Shown: piece after piece, positions 19,567 to 30,683 of the stretch
Numbering within the stretch: the stretch's first letter is position 1
Layout: each line of letters starts with the position of its first letter
DNA from: Aggregatibacter segnis
GTDB lineage: Bacteria; Pseudomonadota; Gammaproteobacteria; Enterobacterales; Pasteurellaceae
Assembly: GCF_003130075.1 (NCBI RefSeq)
Contig: NZ_NRCW01000003.1
Coordinates: 186,001 to 250,000, forward strand
DNA: 64,000 nt
Direction of reading: 5' to 3'
Notes under the pieces: generated by a model
Seen by the model: the letters and a program-made list of their open reading frames with translations, nothing else
The model's database searches: none
Told to the model about the DNA's origin: nothing
Position numbers and translations under genes: made by a program

Positions 19567-20829
19567 TTATGAGCGTTTCATAATCTCAAAGAACTCTTCG
19601 TTGGTTTTCGCCACGGCGAGTTTATCGATAAGGAATTCCATCGCTTCCACTTCACCCATCGGATTAAGGATTTTGCGTAGGATCCACATTTTTTGCAGCT
19701 CGTCAGGGGTGGTCAGCAAGTCTTCTTTACGGGTACCTGAACGATTAAAGTCGATAGCCGGGAACACACGTTTTTCCGCAATTTTACGGGAAAGATGTAA
19801 TTCCATGTTACCTGTACCTTTAAATTCTTCGAAGATGACTTCGTCCATTTTAGAGCCGGTATCCACTAATGCCGTAGCGATAATGGTTAAGCTACCGCCC
19901 TCTTCCACGTTACGCGCTGCACCGAAGAAACGTTTTGGACGGTGTAATGCGTTGGCATCCACACCACCAGATAAAATCTTACCGGATGCTGGTGTCACGG
20001 TATTGTAAGCACGTGCTAAACGGGTGATGGAGTCGAGCAAAATCACCACATCTTTTTTGTGTTCCACAGAACGCTTGGCTTTTTCAATCACCATTTCGGC
20101 CACTTGAACGTGACGGGTTGCCGGTTCATCGAAGGTAGAGGCAATCACTTCGCCTTTTACGGAGCGTTGCATTTCAGTTACCTCTTCCGGGCGCTCATCG
20201 ATCAATAACACAATAAGCTCCACATCAGGGTAGTTGTGGGTAATGCTTTGTGCAATATTTTGCAACAACATAGTTTTACCCGCTTTCGGTGGCGCCACGA
20301 TCAAACCACGTTGGCCTTTTCCGATAGGAGAGGCTAAATCTAAAATTCGGGCGGTTAAATCTTCGGTAGAGCCGTTGCCGCGTTCCATTCTTAAACGGGA
20401 GTTTGCATGTAATGGGGTTAAGTTTTCGAAAAGGATTTTGCTGCGGGAAACTTCCGGTTTATCGTCATTGACTTGGTCAACTTTAAGGAGGGCAAAGTAG
20501 CGTTCGCCTTCTTTTGGCGGTCGAATTTTTCCTTCGATTTTATCCCCGGTTTGTAAATTGAAACGACGAATTTGGCTTGGCGAAACGTAGATGTCATCAG
20601 GGCCGGCTAAATAGGAACTGTCGCCTGAACGTAAGAAACCAAAACCGTCCGGCAAAATTTCCAAGACGCCGCCGCCAAAAATATCTTCTCCGCCTTTCGC
20701 GTGTTGTTTCAAAATGGCAAAAACGATGTCTTGTTTGCGTAAACGGGCTAAATTTTCCAAACCCATTTGGTCTTCGCCGAGTTTCACGAGATCGGAAACA
20801 GGCATATTTTTAAGTTCTGTAAGATGCAT
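19567..20829 (-). CDS. rho: Transcription termination factor Rho
   Basis: Rho is the hexameric RNA helicase that ends factor-dependent transcripts. The 420-residue protein begins [19 protein letters not shown]. It has the RNA-binding cold-shock-like domain ([15 protein letters not shown] near 55, [15 protein letters not shown]), the P-loop [14 protein letters not shown] near 173, Walker [17 protein letters not shown] near 260, the Q-loop around SGGVDANAL, and the R-loop [32 protein letters not shown]. All residues for ATPase activity are in place. It is divergent from rhlB across a 298-base spacer. Confidence 0.97.
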   Translation of the reverse strand: MHLTELKNMPVSDLVKLGEDQMGLENLARLRKQDIVFAILKQHAKGGEDIFGGGVLEILPDGFGFLRSGDSSYLAGPDDIYVSPSQIRRFNLQTGDKIEGKIRPPKEGERYFALLKVDQVNDDKPEVSRSKILFENLTPLHANSRLRMERGNGSTEDLTARILDLASPIGKGQRGLIVAPPKAGKTMLLQNIAQSITHNYPDVELIVLLIDERPEEVTEMQRSVKGEVIASTFDEPATRHVQVAEMVIEKAKRSVEHKKDVVILLDSITRLARAYNTVTPASGKILSGGVDANALHRPKRFFGAARNVEEGGSLTIIATALVDTGSKMDEVIFEEFKGTGNMELHLSRKIAEKRVFPAIDFNRSGTRKEDLLTTPDELQKMWILRKILNPMGEVEAMEFLIDKLAVAKTNEEFFEIMKRS

Positions 20830-21127
20830 AATTAATTTGAAAGTTATTTAGATTAGATGAATTAGAAATAAATGAATGGGGTATTTGAAATTGGCGCGTA
20901 AATTAGCATTAAATTCAAGTACTGTCTAGTTTTTAGCTGAGTTTTTCTTGTTTTGCTTGATTGGCTTCAAATCGTATATAAAAAGTGCGGTCGTTTTTGA
21001 CAGTGTTTTTAGCGCGGACTTTAATTTTTCTTGTTTTATTTACTGCAATTCGCACTGATGAATTTTTGGTGGATTTGCTTGGTTCGTGCTATTCTTAGCG
21101 GCAATTTTTTATAATGAATTTGAGACT
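20830..21127. other. Divergent spacer between rho and rhlB
   Basis: This AT-rich region holds no supported gene. It must contain the promoters of rho (leftward) and rhlB (rightward). One uptake signal is at about 20982-20990. A long rho leader would fit the known transcriptional autoregulation of rho, but I see no conclusive hairpin or attenuator. Confidence 0.5.
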
Positions 21128-22384
21128 ATGCAACAGAATTATTTGAGTTCGGCACGTTTTGCCGATTTTCCGCTACATCCTTTGGTGTTACAGGCGTTGA
21201 ACGATAAAGGATTTGAATTTTGTACGCCGATTCAGGCGCTTTCATTGCCGGTGACTTTACGAGGAAAAGATGTCGCAGGGCAAGCCCAAACCGGCACAGG
21301 AAAAACAATCGCATTTTTGACCGCACTTTTTCATCATTTATTAACTCACCCAACCGAGACAGATAAGAATCAACCGCGTGCGTTGATTTTAGCGCCGACT
21401 CGTGAATTGGCGGTGCAAATTGAACATGATGCGCAGATTTTCTTAAAAACAACGAAATTTAAGACCGCACTTGCTTATGGTGGGGATGGCTATGATAAGC
21501 AATTAAAAGCCATTGAAAACGGTGTGGATGTGCTTATTGGCACAACCGGACGCGTCATTGATTATGTGAAGCAGGGTATTATCCGCTTGGATCAGATTCA
21601 AACTGTGGTGTTAGATGAAGCAGATCGGATGTTTGATTTGGGTTTTATTCGCGATATTCGTTATTTACTGCGCAAATGTCCTCCAGTGCAACAACGTCTG
21701 ATAATGCTATTTTCCGCCACGCTGTCTTACAAAGTGCGCGAACTTGCCTTTGAAGATATGAATGACCCGGAATACGTGGAAATTGAGCCGGAACAAAAAA
21801 CCGGGCAACAAATTAAAGAAGAATTATTTTACCCGTCTAACCAAGATAAAATTCCGCTATTGCTCACCTTGTTAGAAGAAGAATGGCCGGAGCGTTGCAT
21901 TATTTTTGCTAACACGAAACATCAATGTGAGGCGATTTGGGGCTATTTAGCCGCGGATGGACACCGTGTTGGTTTGTTAACCGGCGATGTGGCGCAGAAA
22001 AAACGTCTTTCTTTGTTGAAACAATTTACCGATGGCGATTTGGACATTTTAGTGGCTACTGATGTGGCGGCGCGTGGCTTGCACATTGCAGAGGTGACAC
22101 ATGTGTTTAACTATGATTTACCAGATGATCGAGAGGATTATGTGCACCGTATCGGACGGACCGGACGGGCGGGCGAAAGCGGGATTTCCATTAGCTTTGC
22201 TTGTGAACAATACGCCATGAATTTACCGGCGATTGAAGAATATATCGGGCACAGTATTCCGGTGAGTCAATATGATCCGAATGCGTTGTTGCAGGATATT
22301 CCGAAGCCTTATCGCTTGAAACGGGAAGGCAATTTTAGCGCGCCGAACAATCAACGTCGTAAACCGTTTCGCGCGAAACGCTAG
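21128..22384 (+). CDS. rhlB: ATP-dependent RNA helicase RhlB
   Basis: RhlB is the DEAD-box helicase that unwinds RNA for RNase E in the degradosome. The start at 21128 gives 418 residues ([29 protein letters not shown]); an in-frame extension upstream lacks similarity. The Q motif [13 protein letters not shown] is near residue 31, motif I AQTGTGKT near 57, motif [16 protein letters not shown] near 164, motif III FSAT near 199, motif [12 protein letters not shown] near 309 and motif [12 protein letters not shown] near 337. The C-terminus is short and basic ([12 protein letters not shown]). Two uptake signals within the gene read as TAL. Confidence 0.93.
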   Translation: MQQNYLSSARFADFPLHPLVLQALNDKGFEFCTPIQALSLPVTLRGKDVAGQAQTGTGKTIAFLTALFHHLLTHPTETDKNQPRALILAPTRELAVQIEHDAQIFLKTTKFKTALAYGGDGYDKQLKAIENGVDVLIGTTGRVIDYVKQGIIRLDQIQTVVLDEADRMFDLGFIRDIRYLLRKCPPVQQRLIMLFSATLSYKVRELAFEDMNDPEYVEIEPEQKTGQQIKEELFYPSNQDKIPLLLTLLEEEWPERCIIFANTKHQCEAIWGYLAADGHRVGLLTGDVAQKKRLSLLKQFTDGDLDILVATDVAARGLHIAEVTHVFNYDLPDDREDYVHRIGRTGRAGESGISISFACEQYAMNLPAIEEYIGHSIPVSQYDPNALLQDIPKPYRLKREGNFSAPNNQRRKPFRAKR

Positions 22385-22450
22385 TCAAAAGATTGGCGGG
22401 TATTTTATTCAGTGTTAAAATTCGCGCCTTTTGTCAATTGAGGAAAAATA

Positions 22451-22759
22451 ATGTTATTAGTCGATTTCGTGGTGAATAAGTTAGATGATTTAAAAGCCAC
22501 TGATATTCTGCCTTTAAACGTGAAAGGAAAATCTTCTATCACCGATACCATGATTCTTTGCACCGGTACTTCTTCTCGTCACGTGTCTTCCTTGGCGCAG
22601 AAATTAATCACCGAATGTAAGCTCGCCGGCATTGACGTGTTTGGCGATGAAGGCAAAGAAACGGCCGATTGGGTGGTTGTCGATTTGGGCGAGGCTATCG
22701 TGCATATCATGCAGGCAGAAAGCCGCGAAATGTATCAATTAGAAAAACTTTGGGCATAG
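22451..22759 (+). CDS. rsfS: Ribosomal silencing factor RsfS
   Basis: RsfS binds ribosomal protein L14 and blocks subunit joining in starvation. The 102-residue protein has the family motifs [66 protein letters not shown]. It starts the conserved rsfS-rlmH-mrdA-mrdB-rlpA-dacA series on this strand, with an AGGAAAAATA ribosome-binding site. Confidence 0.95.
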   Translation: MLLVDFVVNKLDDLKATDILPLNVKGKSSITDTMILCTGTSSRHVSSLAQKLITECKLAGIDVFGDEGKETADWVVVDLGEAIVHIMQAESREMYQLEKLWA

Positions 22760-22808
22760 GGCACATAAAGTGCGGTCGTTTTTCACGACGTTTTTTTGAG
22801 GAGCGTGG

Positions 22809-23276
22809 ATGAAAATTCAGTTAATTGCCGTTGGAACCAAAATGCCGGCGTGGGTGACCACGGGATTCGAGGAATACCAACGTCGCTTTCCCAAAGATAT
22901 GCCTTTTGAATTGATTGAAATACCTGCCGGTAAACGGGGTAAAAATGCCGATATCAAACGGATTTTAGAACAGGAAGGTAAAGCCATGTTGGCGGCGGCC
23001 GGAAAGGGCAAAATCGTGACATTGGATATTCCCGGTAAACCGTGGACGACCGAACAATTAGCGCAACAGCTGGAAGGTTGGAAAAATGACGGACGTGATG
23101 TCTGTTTACTTATCGGCGGACCGGAAGGGCTTTCACCTGAATGTAAGATGGCCGCTGAACAAAGTTGGTCGCTATCGCCTTTAACCTTGCCACATCCGTT
23201 AGTACGCGTGGTGGTAGCAGAAAGCTTGTATCGTGCCTGGTCATTAACCACCAATCATCCTTATCATCGAGAATAA
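22809..23276 (+). CDS. rlmH: 23S rRNA pseudouridine-1915 N3-methyltransferase RlmH
   Basis: RlmH is a small SPOUT methyltransferase that modifies pseudouridine 1915 in helix 69 of 23S rRNA. The 155-residue length is exactly typical. [28 protein letters not shown] opens the protein. The knotted SAM site is shown by [14 protein letters not shown] near residue 102 and [35 protein letters not shown] at the end. It is followed at once by mrdA, with the ATG directly behind the TAA. Confidence 0.97.
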   Translation: MKIQLIAVGTKMPAWVTTGFEEYQRRFPKDMPFELIEIPAGKRGKNADIKRILEQEGKAMLAAAGKGKIVTLDIPGKPWTTEQLAQQLEGWKNDGRDVCLLIGGPEGLSPECKMAAEQSWSLSPLTLPHPLVRVVVAESLYRAWSLTTNHPYHRE

Positions 23277-25214
23277 ATGAACTTAAAAAAATTACTGTCT
23301 CAGCCACAATACGATCCGATTCGTGATAAAAAAGCCGAGCGCAATTTATTTGCTCGTCGCGCTTTGGTGTCATTTATCGGCGTTTTGGCTTTGTCGGCAA
23401 TTTTAGTGTTGAATCTCTATGGTTTACAGGTGGTCAATTACGACAGCTATCAAACCCGCTCTAACGGAAACCGCATTAAATTGTTGCCGCTGCCGCCTAC
23501 ACGCGGGCTGATTTACGATCGTAACGGTCACTTATTGGCAGAAAATTTGACCTTCTTTGGGTTATATATTGTGCCGGAAAAAGTGGAAAATTTAGACCGC
23601 ACTTTTGAGGAATTGAAAGTATTGGTTGGTTTAACGGATACGGATATTGAGAATTTCAAAAAAGAGCGTCAACGTTCTTCGCGCTATACGCCAATTTTGT
23701 TGAAACCAAATCTAACAGAAGAACAAATCGCCCGTTTTTCGGTGAATCAATATAATTTCCCAAGTTTGGATGTGAAGCCTTATTTTAAACGACATTATCT
23801 CTATGGCGAGCCGTTGACCCATATTTTGGGCTATGTGTCGAAGATTAATGATCGTGATGTAGAGCGTTTAAAGAAAGAGGAAAAGTTGGCTAACTATGCC
23901 GGCACCCATGATTTAGGCAAGTTAGGCATTGAACGCTATTATGAGGAAGCCTTGCACGGCACGACCGGTTTTGAAGAAGTAGAAGTAAATAGCCGTGGCA
24001 AAGTGATTCGTAAATTACGCGAACAGCCGGCAGTGGCAGGAAAAAGTATTCATTTAACCATTGATTTGAATTTGCAACTTTATGTTACCGATCTATTGGC
24101 AGGCCAAAAAGGTGCCGTCGTGGTGATGGATCCGAGAGATAGCAGCATTTTAGCCATGGTATCCGTACCGAGTTATGACAATAATTTGTTTGTGGACGGT
24201 ATTTCAGGGGAGGCTTATAGCCGCTTGTTAAACGATCCGAATCGTCCCTTATACAGTCGTGTGACGCAAGGGGCTTACCCGCCGGCATCGACGGTAAAAC
24301 CGTTCATTGCGGTATCGGCCTTGCAGGAAAATGTGATTACACCCGAAATGACCATTTCTGATCCCGGTTATTGGGTTTTGCCGAATACCACGAAACGTTT
24401 TCGCGATTGGCGTAAAGGCGGGCATGGCATGACGGATTTAAATAAAGCCATTACCGAATCTTCCGATACCTATTTTTATCAAACCGCCTATAACATGGGG
24501 ATTGATCGCTTGTACGATTGGATGAAGCGCTTTGGGTTTGGTGTGCCGACCGGTATTGATATTCAGGAAGAAACTGCTGCGAATATGCCGACCCGAGAGT
24601 GGAAACAAAAACGCTACAAAAAACCGTGGGTACAAGGCGATACGATTTCTGTGGGAATCGGGCAAGGCTACTGGACGGCAACCCCTTTACAATTAGCAAA
24701 AGCGACGAGCGTGTTAGTGAATAACGGTAAAGTTAATACACCGCATTTAATGAAAAGTATTGAGGGTGCGGTAGTCGAGCCTTATAAAGATCCGTTGCTA
24801 TATGAAGATATTACCGAACCAAAACAATACTATTGGGATGTGGCCAAGCGCGGTATGTATAACGTTGTGAATTCTGCAGCAGGAACCGGGCGTAAAGCAT
24901 TTGCCGGAACGCCTTATCGCGTTGCCGGTAAATCGGGAACGGCGCAAGTGTTTAGTTTAAAAGAGAATCAGAGCTACAATGCCGGAGCGTTAAAAAAAGA
25001 ATTGCATGACCATGCTTGGTTTACTGCTTTTGCGCCTTATGATAAGCCACAAATCGTGGTGGCAATGATTTTGGAAAATGCGGGCGGGGGTTCTAGTAAT
25101 GCGGCGCCGGTTGTTAGAAAAATTATGGACTATTATTTTAAGCAAAGTAACGGACAGACAACGGAAGACATGCTGACACCAACAATGTCGGGAGCGCCAA
25201 ATGAAAATGAATGA
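23277..25214 (+). CDS. mrdA: Penicillin-binding protein 2, elongasome transpeptidase
   Basis: PBP2 cross-links peptidoglycan during rod elongation together with RodA. The 645-residue class B PBP has a cytoplasmic start, a single membrane anchor (about residues 29-50) and the N-terminal pedestal with [19 protein letters not shown]. The transpeptidase domain carries [12 protein letters not shown] (active serine, SxxK) near residue 341, ESSDTYFY (SxD-type) near 399 and GKSGTAQ (KSGT) near 557. It overlaps mrdB by 14 bases, indicating coupled translation. All catalytic motifs are intact. Confidence 0.97.
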   Translation: MNLKKLLSQPQYDPIRDKKAERNLFARRALVSFIGVLALSAILVLNLYGLQVVNYDSYQTRSNGNRIKLLPLPPTRGLIYDRNGHLLAENLTFFGLYIVPEKVENLDRTFEELKVLVGLTDTDIENFKKERQRSSRYTPILLKPNLTEEQIARFSVNQYNFPSLDVKPYFKRHYLYGEPLTHILGYVSKINDRDVERLKKEEKLANYAGTHDLGKLGIERYYEEALHGTTGFEEVEVNSRGKVIRKLREQPAVAGKSIHLTIDLNLQLYVTDLLAGQKGAVVVMDPRDSSILAMVSVPSYDNNLFVDGISGEAYSRLLNDPNRPLYSRVTQGAYPPASTVKPFIAVSALQENVITPEMTISDPGYWVLPNTTKRFRDWRKGGHGMTDLNKAITESSDTYFYQTAYNMGIDRLYDWMKRFGFGVPTGIDIQEETAANMPTREWKQKRYKKPWVQGDTISVGIGQGYWTATPLQLAKATSVLVNNGKVNTPHLMKSIEGAVVEPYKDPLLYEDITEPKQYYWDVAKRGMYNVVNSAAGTGRKAFAGTPYRVAGKSGTAQVFSLKENQSYNAGALKKELHDHAWFTAFAPYDKPQIVVAMILENAGGGSSNAAPVVRKIMDYYFKQSNGQTTEDMLTPTMSGAPNENE

Positions 25215-26322
25215 TCGTAATATTTGGTTGGAATTATGGCGTCGTTTGCATATTGATTTGTGGTTGTTTATCGGACTCGTCGTGATTACCGGCTATGGTA
25301 TGTTGGTGTTGTATAGTGCGTCCGGCGCAAATGAGGCGATGTTTCATAACCGCATTGTACAGGTTGGGCTTGGTTTTGCTGTTATGTTGCTGATGGCACA
25401 ATTTCCGCCTAAATTTTATCAGCGAATTGCACCCTATTTATTTATGCTCGGCATTGTTATGCTTGTTTTAGTGGATCTTATCGGGACGACCAGTAAAGGG
25501 GCGCAACGTTGGCTGGATTTGGGCGTTGTGCGCTTTCAGCCCTCTGAAATCGTCAAACTGGCCGTGCCGTTGATGGTGGCGGTGTATTTAGGGAATCGAC
25601 CTCAACCGATCAAGATAAAGGAAACCATGATTGCGTTGGTGATTATTCTTGTTCCTACGCTGTTAGTGGCAATTCAGCCGGACTTAGGCACATCAATTTT
25701 GGTTAGCGGCTCAGGCCTATTTGTGGTATTTTTAGCCGGCATGAGTTGGTGGTTGATTTTAGCGGCAGTTCTCGCATTGGCAGCATTTTTGCCGATTATG
25801 TGGTTTTATTTAATGCACGATTATCAACGTACCCGAGTCTTAACTTTGTTTGATCCGGAAAAGGACTTATTGGGTGCAGGGTATCATATTTGGCAATCTA
25901 AGATTGCTATCGGTTCCGGCGGCATGTGGGGAAAAGGCTGGATGCAAGGCACGCAATCCCAATTGGAATTTTTACCTGAACCCCATACGGATTTTATCTT
26001 CGCCGTATTAAGCGAAGAATATGGCATGATCGGTTTCTTGATTTTATTAGCCATTTATTTGTTTATTATAGCCCGCGGTTTAATGATTGGCGTCAGCGCA
26101 CCGACCGCATTTGGGCGTATTTTAGTTGGGGCATTAACGTTAATTTTCTTCGTTTATGTCTTTGTTAATATTGGAATGGTGAGTGGTATTTTGCCTGTGG
26201 TGGGCGTGCCTTTGCCATTGGTGAGTTATGGCGGCACATCTTATGTAGCAATTATGGCGGGCTTTGGCTTGATCATGTCGATTCATACTCACAAAGAACA
26301 CTTTCTGAAGGGAACTAATTAA
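25201..26322 (+). CDS. mrdB: RodA, SEDS peptidoglycan glycosyltransferase
   Basis: RodA polymerises glycan strands in the elongasome with PBP2. The 373-residue protein has about ten membrane segments and the SEDS signatures: [10 protein letters not shown] near residue 97, [26 protein letters not shown], the large loop with [50 protein letters not shown] near 240-280, and [12 protein letters not shown] near the end. The start may be 25201 or the ATG at 25207; both lie within mrdA. RlpA follows after 47 bases. Confidence 0.96.
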   Translation: MKMNDRNIWLELWRRLHIDLWLFIGLVVITGYGMLVLYSASGANEAMFHNRIVQVGLGFAVMLLMAQFPPKFYQRIAPYLFMLGIVMLVLVDLIGTTSKGAQRWLDLGVVRFQPSEIVKLAVPLMVAVYLGNRPQPIKIKETMIALVIILVPTLLVAIQPDLGTSILVSGSGLFVVFLAGMSWWLILAAVLALAAFLPIMWFYLMHDYQRTRVLTLFDPEKDLLGAGYHIWQSKIAIGSGGMWGKGWMQGTQSQLEFLPEPHTDFIFAVLSEEYGMIGFLILLAIYLFIIARGLMIGVSAPTAFGRILVGALTLIFFVYVFVNIGMVSGILPVVGVPLPLVSYGGTSYVAIMAGFGLIMSIHTHKEHFLKGTN

Positions 26323-26369
26323 GTTTTCAGTTTTCTTAATTGTCATCTCTACAGAGAGGGAGAAATTTA

Positions 26370-27254
26370 ATGAACTTAAAGCAAACTGTAAAATATGTTT
26401 TTATTTTGTTTTCATTTTTGACCGCACTTTCCGTGCAAGCAGAAACGAAAAAGCTTTATGGCGTGGAAGGGCCAAAGTTAACGTATCGTCCTCTTTCTAA
26501 CGCAACACAAACCTACCAAGTGAAAGAGGAGGTTTACACAACAAGAACGCATCAGGATGCAAAGGATTATAGTAAAGAAGGTATTGCCAGTTATTACCAT
26601 AATAAATTTAATGGACGCAAAACCTCTAATGGTGATACTTATAATTCCTCGTTATACACCGCAGCGCACAAAACCTTGCCGTTGAATTCTTATGCCGTTG
26701 TGACCAATATGTATAATCAGCGCAAAGTCATTGTTCGTATTAATGACCGTGGCCCGTTTGCTAAAGATCGTATTATTGACTTATCTCACGCTGCTGCAAA
26801 AGAAATCGGCATTGTGAATTACGGCATGGGCTTGGTAAAAGTAGAAGCTTTGCATGTGGATGCTAACGGTGAATTATCTGGGGCAGGCGTTTCCACGTTA
26901 GCGAAAAGTAGCAAGACGGAGGAAGGCTTACAACGCCTGAAGGATAATTCGGAGGCTGCTACTTTTACGTCGGCTTCTTTAAAAGCTAACACAAAATTTA
27001 TTCACGGTTCAAACGTGGCGAATGTCGAGTGTTATGAAATTAAAATGGTGAATGTCGCCAGCCGTCAAAATGCCGAACAAATTATCAAAGAATTGGCATT
27101 GGAAAACGTGAAAGCAGAAATTGCCGCACATGGTAAAAAGTATAATATCCATTTGGGACCGTTTAATTCAAAAGCCGAAATTACAGAATTGAAAACACAA
27201 TTAAGACGTTTAAATCATTCCGAACCGCTTGTTGTGTATTCTTATAATAAATAA
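26370..27254 (+). CDS. rlpA: RlpA-family septal/endolytic murein transglycosylase
   Basis: RlpA proteins cleave denuded glycan strands at the septum. From the ATG at 26370 there are 294 residues. A signal peptide ends at SVQA-ETKK (about residue 24) and has no cysteine, so the lipobox of E. coli RlpA is missing. The double-psi beta-barrel domain follows, with GIASYYHNKFNGRKTSNGD near 71 and NDRGPFAKDRIIDLSHAAAKEIG near 127. A C-terminal SPOR domain (about residues 222-294) begins CYEIKMVNVASRQNAE and binds denuded glycan. An uptake signal encodes LTAL inside the signal peptide. Confidence 0.9.
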   Translation: MNLKQTVKYVFILFSFLTALSVQAETKKLYGVEGPKLTYRPLSNATQTYQVKEEVYTTRTHQDAKDYSKEGIASYYHNKFNGRKTSNGDTYNSSLYTAAHKTLPLNSYAVVTNMYNQRKVIVRINDRGPFAKDRIIDLSHAAAKEIGIVNYGMGLVKVEALHVDANGELSGAGVSTLAKSSKTEEGLQRLKDNSEAATFTSASLKANTKFIHGSNVANVECYEIKMVNVASRQNAEQIIKELALENVKAEIAAHGKKYNIHLGPFNSKAEITELKTQLRRLNHSEPLVVYSYNK

Positions 27255-27284
27255 CCGTTACATGATGTTAGGATATTCAATCTT

Positions 27285-28472
27285 ATGTTTAATAAAGTAG
27301 TAAAACACACAAAAATTGCATTCATTGCAGGTGCCTTAACTGCATCATTTGCTGCCGTGGCAGATGATGTTCAGTTTAATATTGCTGTACCGGAAATGAA
27401 TGCGCAAACCTATATTTTAATGGACTATAACTCAGGCGCTGTATTGGCGGCGTTAAATCCGGATCAACGTCAATATCCAGCGTCCTTAACGAAAATGATG
27501 ACTAGCTATGTGGTGGGACAGGCGCTAAAACAAGGCAAAATCCACAACACCGATATGGTTACAATCGGTGAAAGTGCTTGGGGGCAAACTTTCCCAGGTT
27601 CATCTAAAATGTTCCTAAACTTAAATCAACAGGTTTCCGTGGCGGATTTAAATCGCGGGATTATTGTTGTTTCCGGTAATGATGCCTGTGTTGCTATGGC
27701 AGAACATGTTTCCGGCACAGTAATGAATTTTGTGGATGCCATGAATAAATACGTAGAACAGTTTGGTTTAAAAAATACCCGATTTACTACCGTACATGGT
27801 TTAGATGAAGAAGGGCAATATTCTTCCGCCCGAGACATGGCAATTATTGGCGCGCATATCATTCGTGATTTGCCGGAAGAATATAAAATTTACGCAGAAA
27901 AAGAGTTTACCTTTAATAAAATTAAACAACCGAATCGCAATGGCTTGTTATGGGATAAAACCATTCATGTGGATGGCATGAAAACCGGTCACACAGACAA
28001 AGCTGGCTATAATCTTGTCGCCTCTGCCACCAATCCAAATAATATGCGTTTGATTTCTGTCGTGATGGGGGTGCCAACCTACAAAGGCCGCGAAGTGGAA
28101 AGCAAAAAATTATTACAATGGGGCTTTGCGAATTTTGAAACCTTTAAAACCTTTGAAGCGGGCAAAGCGATTTCCGAACAACGAGTTTATTACGGTGATG
28201 AAAGCAACATTCAGTTAGGCGTGTTACAGGATGCCTTTATTACCATTCCGAAAGGTAAAAGTAGTGAGTTAAAAGCCCGTTATGAATTAGAGAAAAAATA
28301 CCTCGAAGCGCCTTTAGCAAAAGGTCAGGTCGTTGGCAAAGTGGTCTATCAACTTGATGGTAAAGACATTGCCAGCGTGAATTTGCAAGTTATGCAAGAA
28401 GTCAAAGAGGGCGGTATTTTCGGTAAAATCTGGGACTGGTTAGTACTCACGGTTAAAAGCCTCTTTAGTTAA
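27285..28472 (+). CDS. dacA: D-alanyl-D-alanine carboxypeptidase (PBP5/6 family)
   Basis: DacA trims the terminal D-alanine from stem peptides in the periplasm. The 395-residue protein has a signal peptide ending near ASFAAVADD (about residue 27). The active-site motifs are SLTK at 67-70, SGN at 130-132 and KTG at 233-235. A C-terminal beta domain follows, and the last residues ([17 protein letters not shown]) form an amphipathic helix that anchors the enzyme to the inner membrane, as in PBP5. It follows rlpA by 30 bases and ends the cell-wall part of the cluster. Confidence 0.96.
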   Translation: MFNKVVKHTKIAFIAGALTASFAAVADDVQFNIAVPEMNAQTYILMDYNSGAVLAALNPDQRQYPASLTKMMTSYVVGQALKQGKIHNTDMVTIGESAWGQTFPGSSKMFLNLNQQVSVADLNRGIIVVSGNDACVAMAEHVSGTVMNFVDAMNKYVEQFGLKNTRFTTVHGLDEEGQYSSARDMAIIGAHIIRDLPEEYKIYAEKEFTFNKIKQPNRNGLLWDKTIHVDGMKTGHTDKAGYNLVASATNPNNMRLISVVMGVPTYKGREVESKKLLQWGFANFETFKTFEAGKAISEQRVYYGDESNIQLGVLQDAFITIPKGKSSELKARYELEKKYLEAPLAKGQVVGKVVYQLDGKDIASVNLQVMQEVKEGGIFGKIWDWLVLTVKSLFS

Positions 28473-28496
28473 TCTTTAAAAAAATTTTGAAAACCG

Positions 28497-28530
28497 ACCG
28501 CACTTTTTATGAAAGTGCGGTTAAATTTTT
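28497..28530 (+). terminator. Inverted uptake-sequence hairpin after dacA
   Basis: ACCGCACTT (28497-28505) and AAGTGCGGT (28513-28521) form a 9-base stem with a 7-base loop. TTAAATTTTTT follows. It lies 24 bases after the dacA stop and 13 bases before the ybeD ribosome-binding region, so it may separate the wall genes from the lipoate genes. Confidence 0.6.
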
Positions 28531-28543
28531 TAGGAAAAGACAA

Positions 28544-28846
28544 ATGAACGATAAAAAAACGGTAAATTTAACCGATCTTGCACATGATAAAAAATTAAAA
28601 GATCTTCTTGAGTTTCCTTGTGATTTTACTTTTAAAGTGGTGGGAGCCGCTCGCCCGGATTTAGTGGATGATGTGGTTCAAACGGTTCATAAAACCATTA
28701 AAGGCGATTACACGCCAAGCACCAAAGAAAGTGGTAAAGGCACTTATCATTCGGTATCCATCAACGTACGAGCCGAAAATATTGAGCAAATCGAGAAACT
28801 CTACAAAGAGTTGGCAGAAATCAACGGCGTGAGAATGGTGTTGTAA
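28544..28846 (+). CDS. ybeD: YbeD, UPF0250/DUF493 protein
   Basis: The start at 28544, behind TAGGAAAAGA, gives 100 residues: [44 protein letters not shown], then [36 protein letters not shown]. This is the ACT-like DUF493 fold seen in E. coli YbeD, which lies between dacA and lipB there too. A role in regulating lipoate metabolism has been suggested because of this order; no function is proved. The frame is open further upstream, but that part is the uptake-sequence hairpin read as protein. Confidence 0.92.
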   Translation: MNDKKTVNLTDLAHDKKLKDLLEFPCDFTFKVVGAARPDLVDDVVQTVHKTIKGDYTPSTKESGKGTYHSVSINVRAENIEQIEKLYKELAEINGVRMVL

Positions 28847-28891
28847 TCACCAAAGTGCGGTTATTTTTTATAGCGTTTTTAGGAAATCATC

Positions 28892-29530
28892 ATGCAACCC
28901 GAATTAATTGTACGTCAGCTTGGCATTCGTGATTACGAGAGCGTTTGGCACGAGATGCAGTCGTTTACCGATAACCGTACGGAAGATACCACTGATGAAA
29001 TTTGGTTGGTGCAACATCCGTCGGTATTTACCCAAGGTCAGGCGGGCAAACCGGAGCATTTATTGCAGCAAAGCGCTATTCCTGTGGTGCAATCGGATCG
29101 TGGTGGGCAGATTACCTATCACGGTTTAGGCCAGCAAATTATGTATGTGCTGATTGATGTGAAGCGCCATGAAAATTTAAATGTGCGCCAATTAGTCACC
29201 GCACTTGAGCAATCCGTGGTGAAAACGCTGGCGGATTATGGCATTGAAGGCTACCCGAAACCAGATGCGCCCGGTGTGTATATTGATGGCAAGAAAATTT
29301 GTTCCCTTGGCTTGCGCATTCGACACGGGCGTTCATTTCATGGTCTGGCGTTTAATATCAACATGGACTTAAGCCCTTTTCATCAAATTAACCCTTGTGG
29401 CTATGCTGGGTTAGAAATGTGCCAGCTGGCGGACTTTATTGCGGCTCAAGACGCGGATTGCAACAAGGTTTCACCACAATTAGTTAAGCATTTCGCTGAG
29501 CAGTTAGGGTATAATGTAACAACTTGTTAA
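28892..29530 (+). CDS. lipB: Octanoyltransferase LipB
   Basis: LipB moves octanoyl groups from octanoyl-ACP to lipoyl domains, the first step of lipoate synthesis. The 212-residue protein has [16 protein letters not shown]-like sequence (written [17 protein letters not shown]), the conserved [25 protein letters not shown] near residue 70, the lysine in [24 protein letters not shown] near 137, and [14 protein letters not shown] with the acyl-carrying cysteine near 170. It is followed by lipA after 54 bases. Confidence 0.96.
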   Translation: MQPELIVRQLGIRDYESVWHEMQSFTDNRTEDTTDEIWLVQHPSVFTQGQAGKPEHLLQQSAIPVVQSDRGGQITYHGLGQQIMYVLIDVKRHENLNVRQLVTALEQSVVKTLADYGIEGYPKPDAPGVYIDGKKICSLGLRIRHGRSFHGLAFNINMDLSPFHQINPCGYAGLEMCQLADFIAAQDADCNKVSPQLVKHFAEQLGYNVTTC

Positions 29531-29584
29531 CATCAATAAACAGCATTTCATCTCATTATCTTCATAAAAAATTAAGGAATATCA

Positions 29585-30547
29585 ATGGGAACACCTTTTA
29601 AAATGGAGCGCGGTGTTAAATATCGCGATGCCGCTAAAACCTCCATTATCCCAGTGAAAAATATCGATCCAGAGCAAGAGCTACTGAAAAAACCGGAATG
29701 GATGAAAATCAAAATTCCGGCAAACGGAGCCCGTATTCAAAGCATTAAATCCGGTATGCGTCGTCATGGCTTGCATTCTGTATGCGAAGAAGCCTCTTGC
29801 CCTAACTTACATGAATGTTTCAATCACGGCACGGCAACCTTTATGATTCTTGGGGCAATTTGTACCCGTCGTTGTCCGTTCTGTGATGTCGCGCACGGCA
29901 AACCATTACCACCGGATCCTGAAGAACCGCGTAAATTGGCAGAAACCATTCAGGACATGAAATTACGGTATGTAGTGATTACTTCCGTTGACCGTGATGA
30001 CTTACCTGATCGTGGTGCCGGGCATTTTGCGGATTGCGTACGCGAAATTCGTGCGTTAAATCCAAACATTAAAATTGAAATTTTGGTCCCGGATTTCCGT
30101 GGACGCATTGAATTGGCGTTGGAAAAATTAAAAGCGAATCCGCCGGATGTGTTTAACCACAACCTAGAAAACGTGCCACGTTTGTACCGTGAAATCCGTC
30201 CAGGTGCTGATTACGAATGGTCTTTGCGCTTATTGAAAGAATTTAAAACGATGTTCCCGCATATTCCGACCAAATCCGGTTTAATGGTGGGATTAGGCGA
30301 AACAAACGAAGAAATTTTAGAGGTCATGCAGGATTTACGCGACCATGGTGTAACCATGTTGACTCTTGGACAATATTTGCAACCAAGTCGCCACCATTTA
30401 CCGGTAGCGCGTTATGTACCGCCGGCAGAATTTGATATGTTCCGCGAAAAAGCCCAAGCCATGGGCTTTGAACATGCGGCTTGTGGTCCGTTCGTACGTT
30501 CTTCTTACCACGCTGATTTACAAGCAAGCGGTGGGGTGGTGAAATAA
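29585..30547 (+). CDS. lipA: Lipoyl synthase LipA
   Basis: LipA is a radical SAM enzyme that inserts two sulfurs into protein-bound octanoyl groups. The 320-residue protein begins [20 protein letters not shown]. The auxiliary cluster cysteines are in [12 protein letters not shown] near residue 68, and the radical SAM cluster is in CTRRCPFCD near 94. [15 protein letters not shown] near 264 and the conserved RSSYHAD serine near 307 complete the family signature. It depends on LipB products and on YbeD-LipB neighbours. Confidence 0.97.
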   Translation: MGTPFKMERGVKYRDAAKTSIIPVKNIDPEQELLKKPEWMKIKIPANGARIQSIKSGMRRHGLHSVCEEASCPNLHECFNHGTATFMILGAICTRRCPFCDVAHGKPLPPDPEEPRKLAETIQDMKLRYVVITSVDRDDLPDRGAGHFADCVREIRALNPNIKIEILVPDFRGRIELALEKLKANPPDVFNHNLENVPRLYREIRPGADYEWSLRLLKEFKTMFPHIPTKSGLMVGLGETNEEILEVMQDLRDHGVTMLTLGQYLQPSRHHLPVARYVPPAEFDMFREKAQAMGFEHAACGPFVRSSYHADLQASGGVVK

Positions 30548-30633
30548 TCTGAAAAGTGCGGTGGTTTTCACTGGTCTTTTTCAAGGTGAGAAACGTTGCT
30601 AGAAACAACCGCACTTTATAGCACTTAATAATA

Positions 30634-30666
30634 AAAAAGGAAAGTGAGCGATTCACTTTCCTTTTT
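30634..30666. terminator. Bidirectional terminator between lipA and cysS
   Basis: AAAAAGGAAAGTGA and TCACTTTCCTTTTT form a 14-base perfect stem with a 5-base loop, with an A-run before and a T-run after. It lies between the convergent genes lipA and cysS and would stop both. An uptake signal pair at about 30555 and 30608 lies just upstream. Confidence 0.85.
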
Positions 30667-30683
30667 GTTTTTAACTTATCTTA

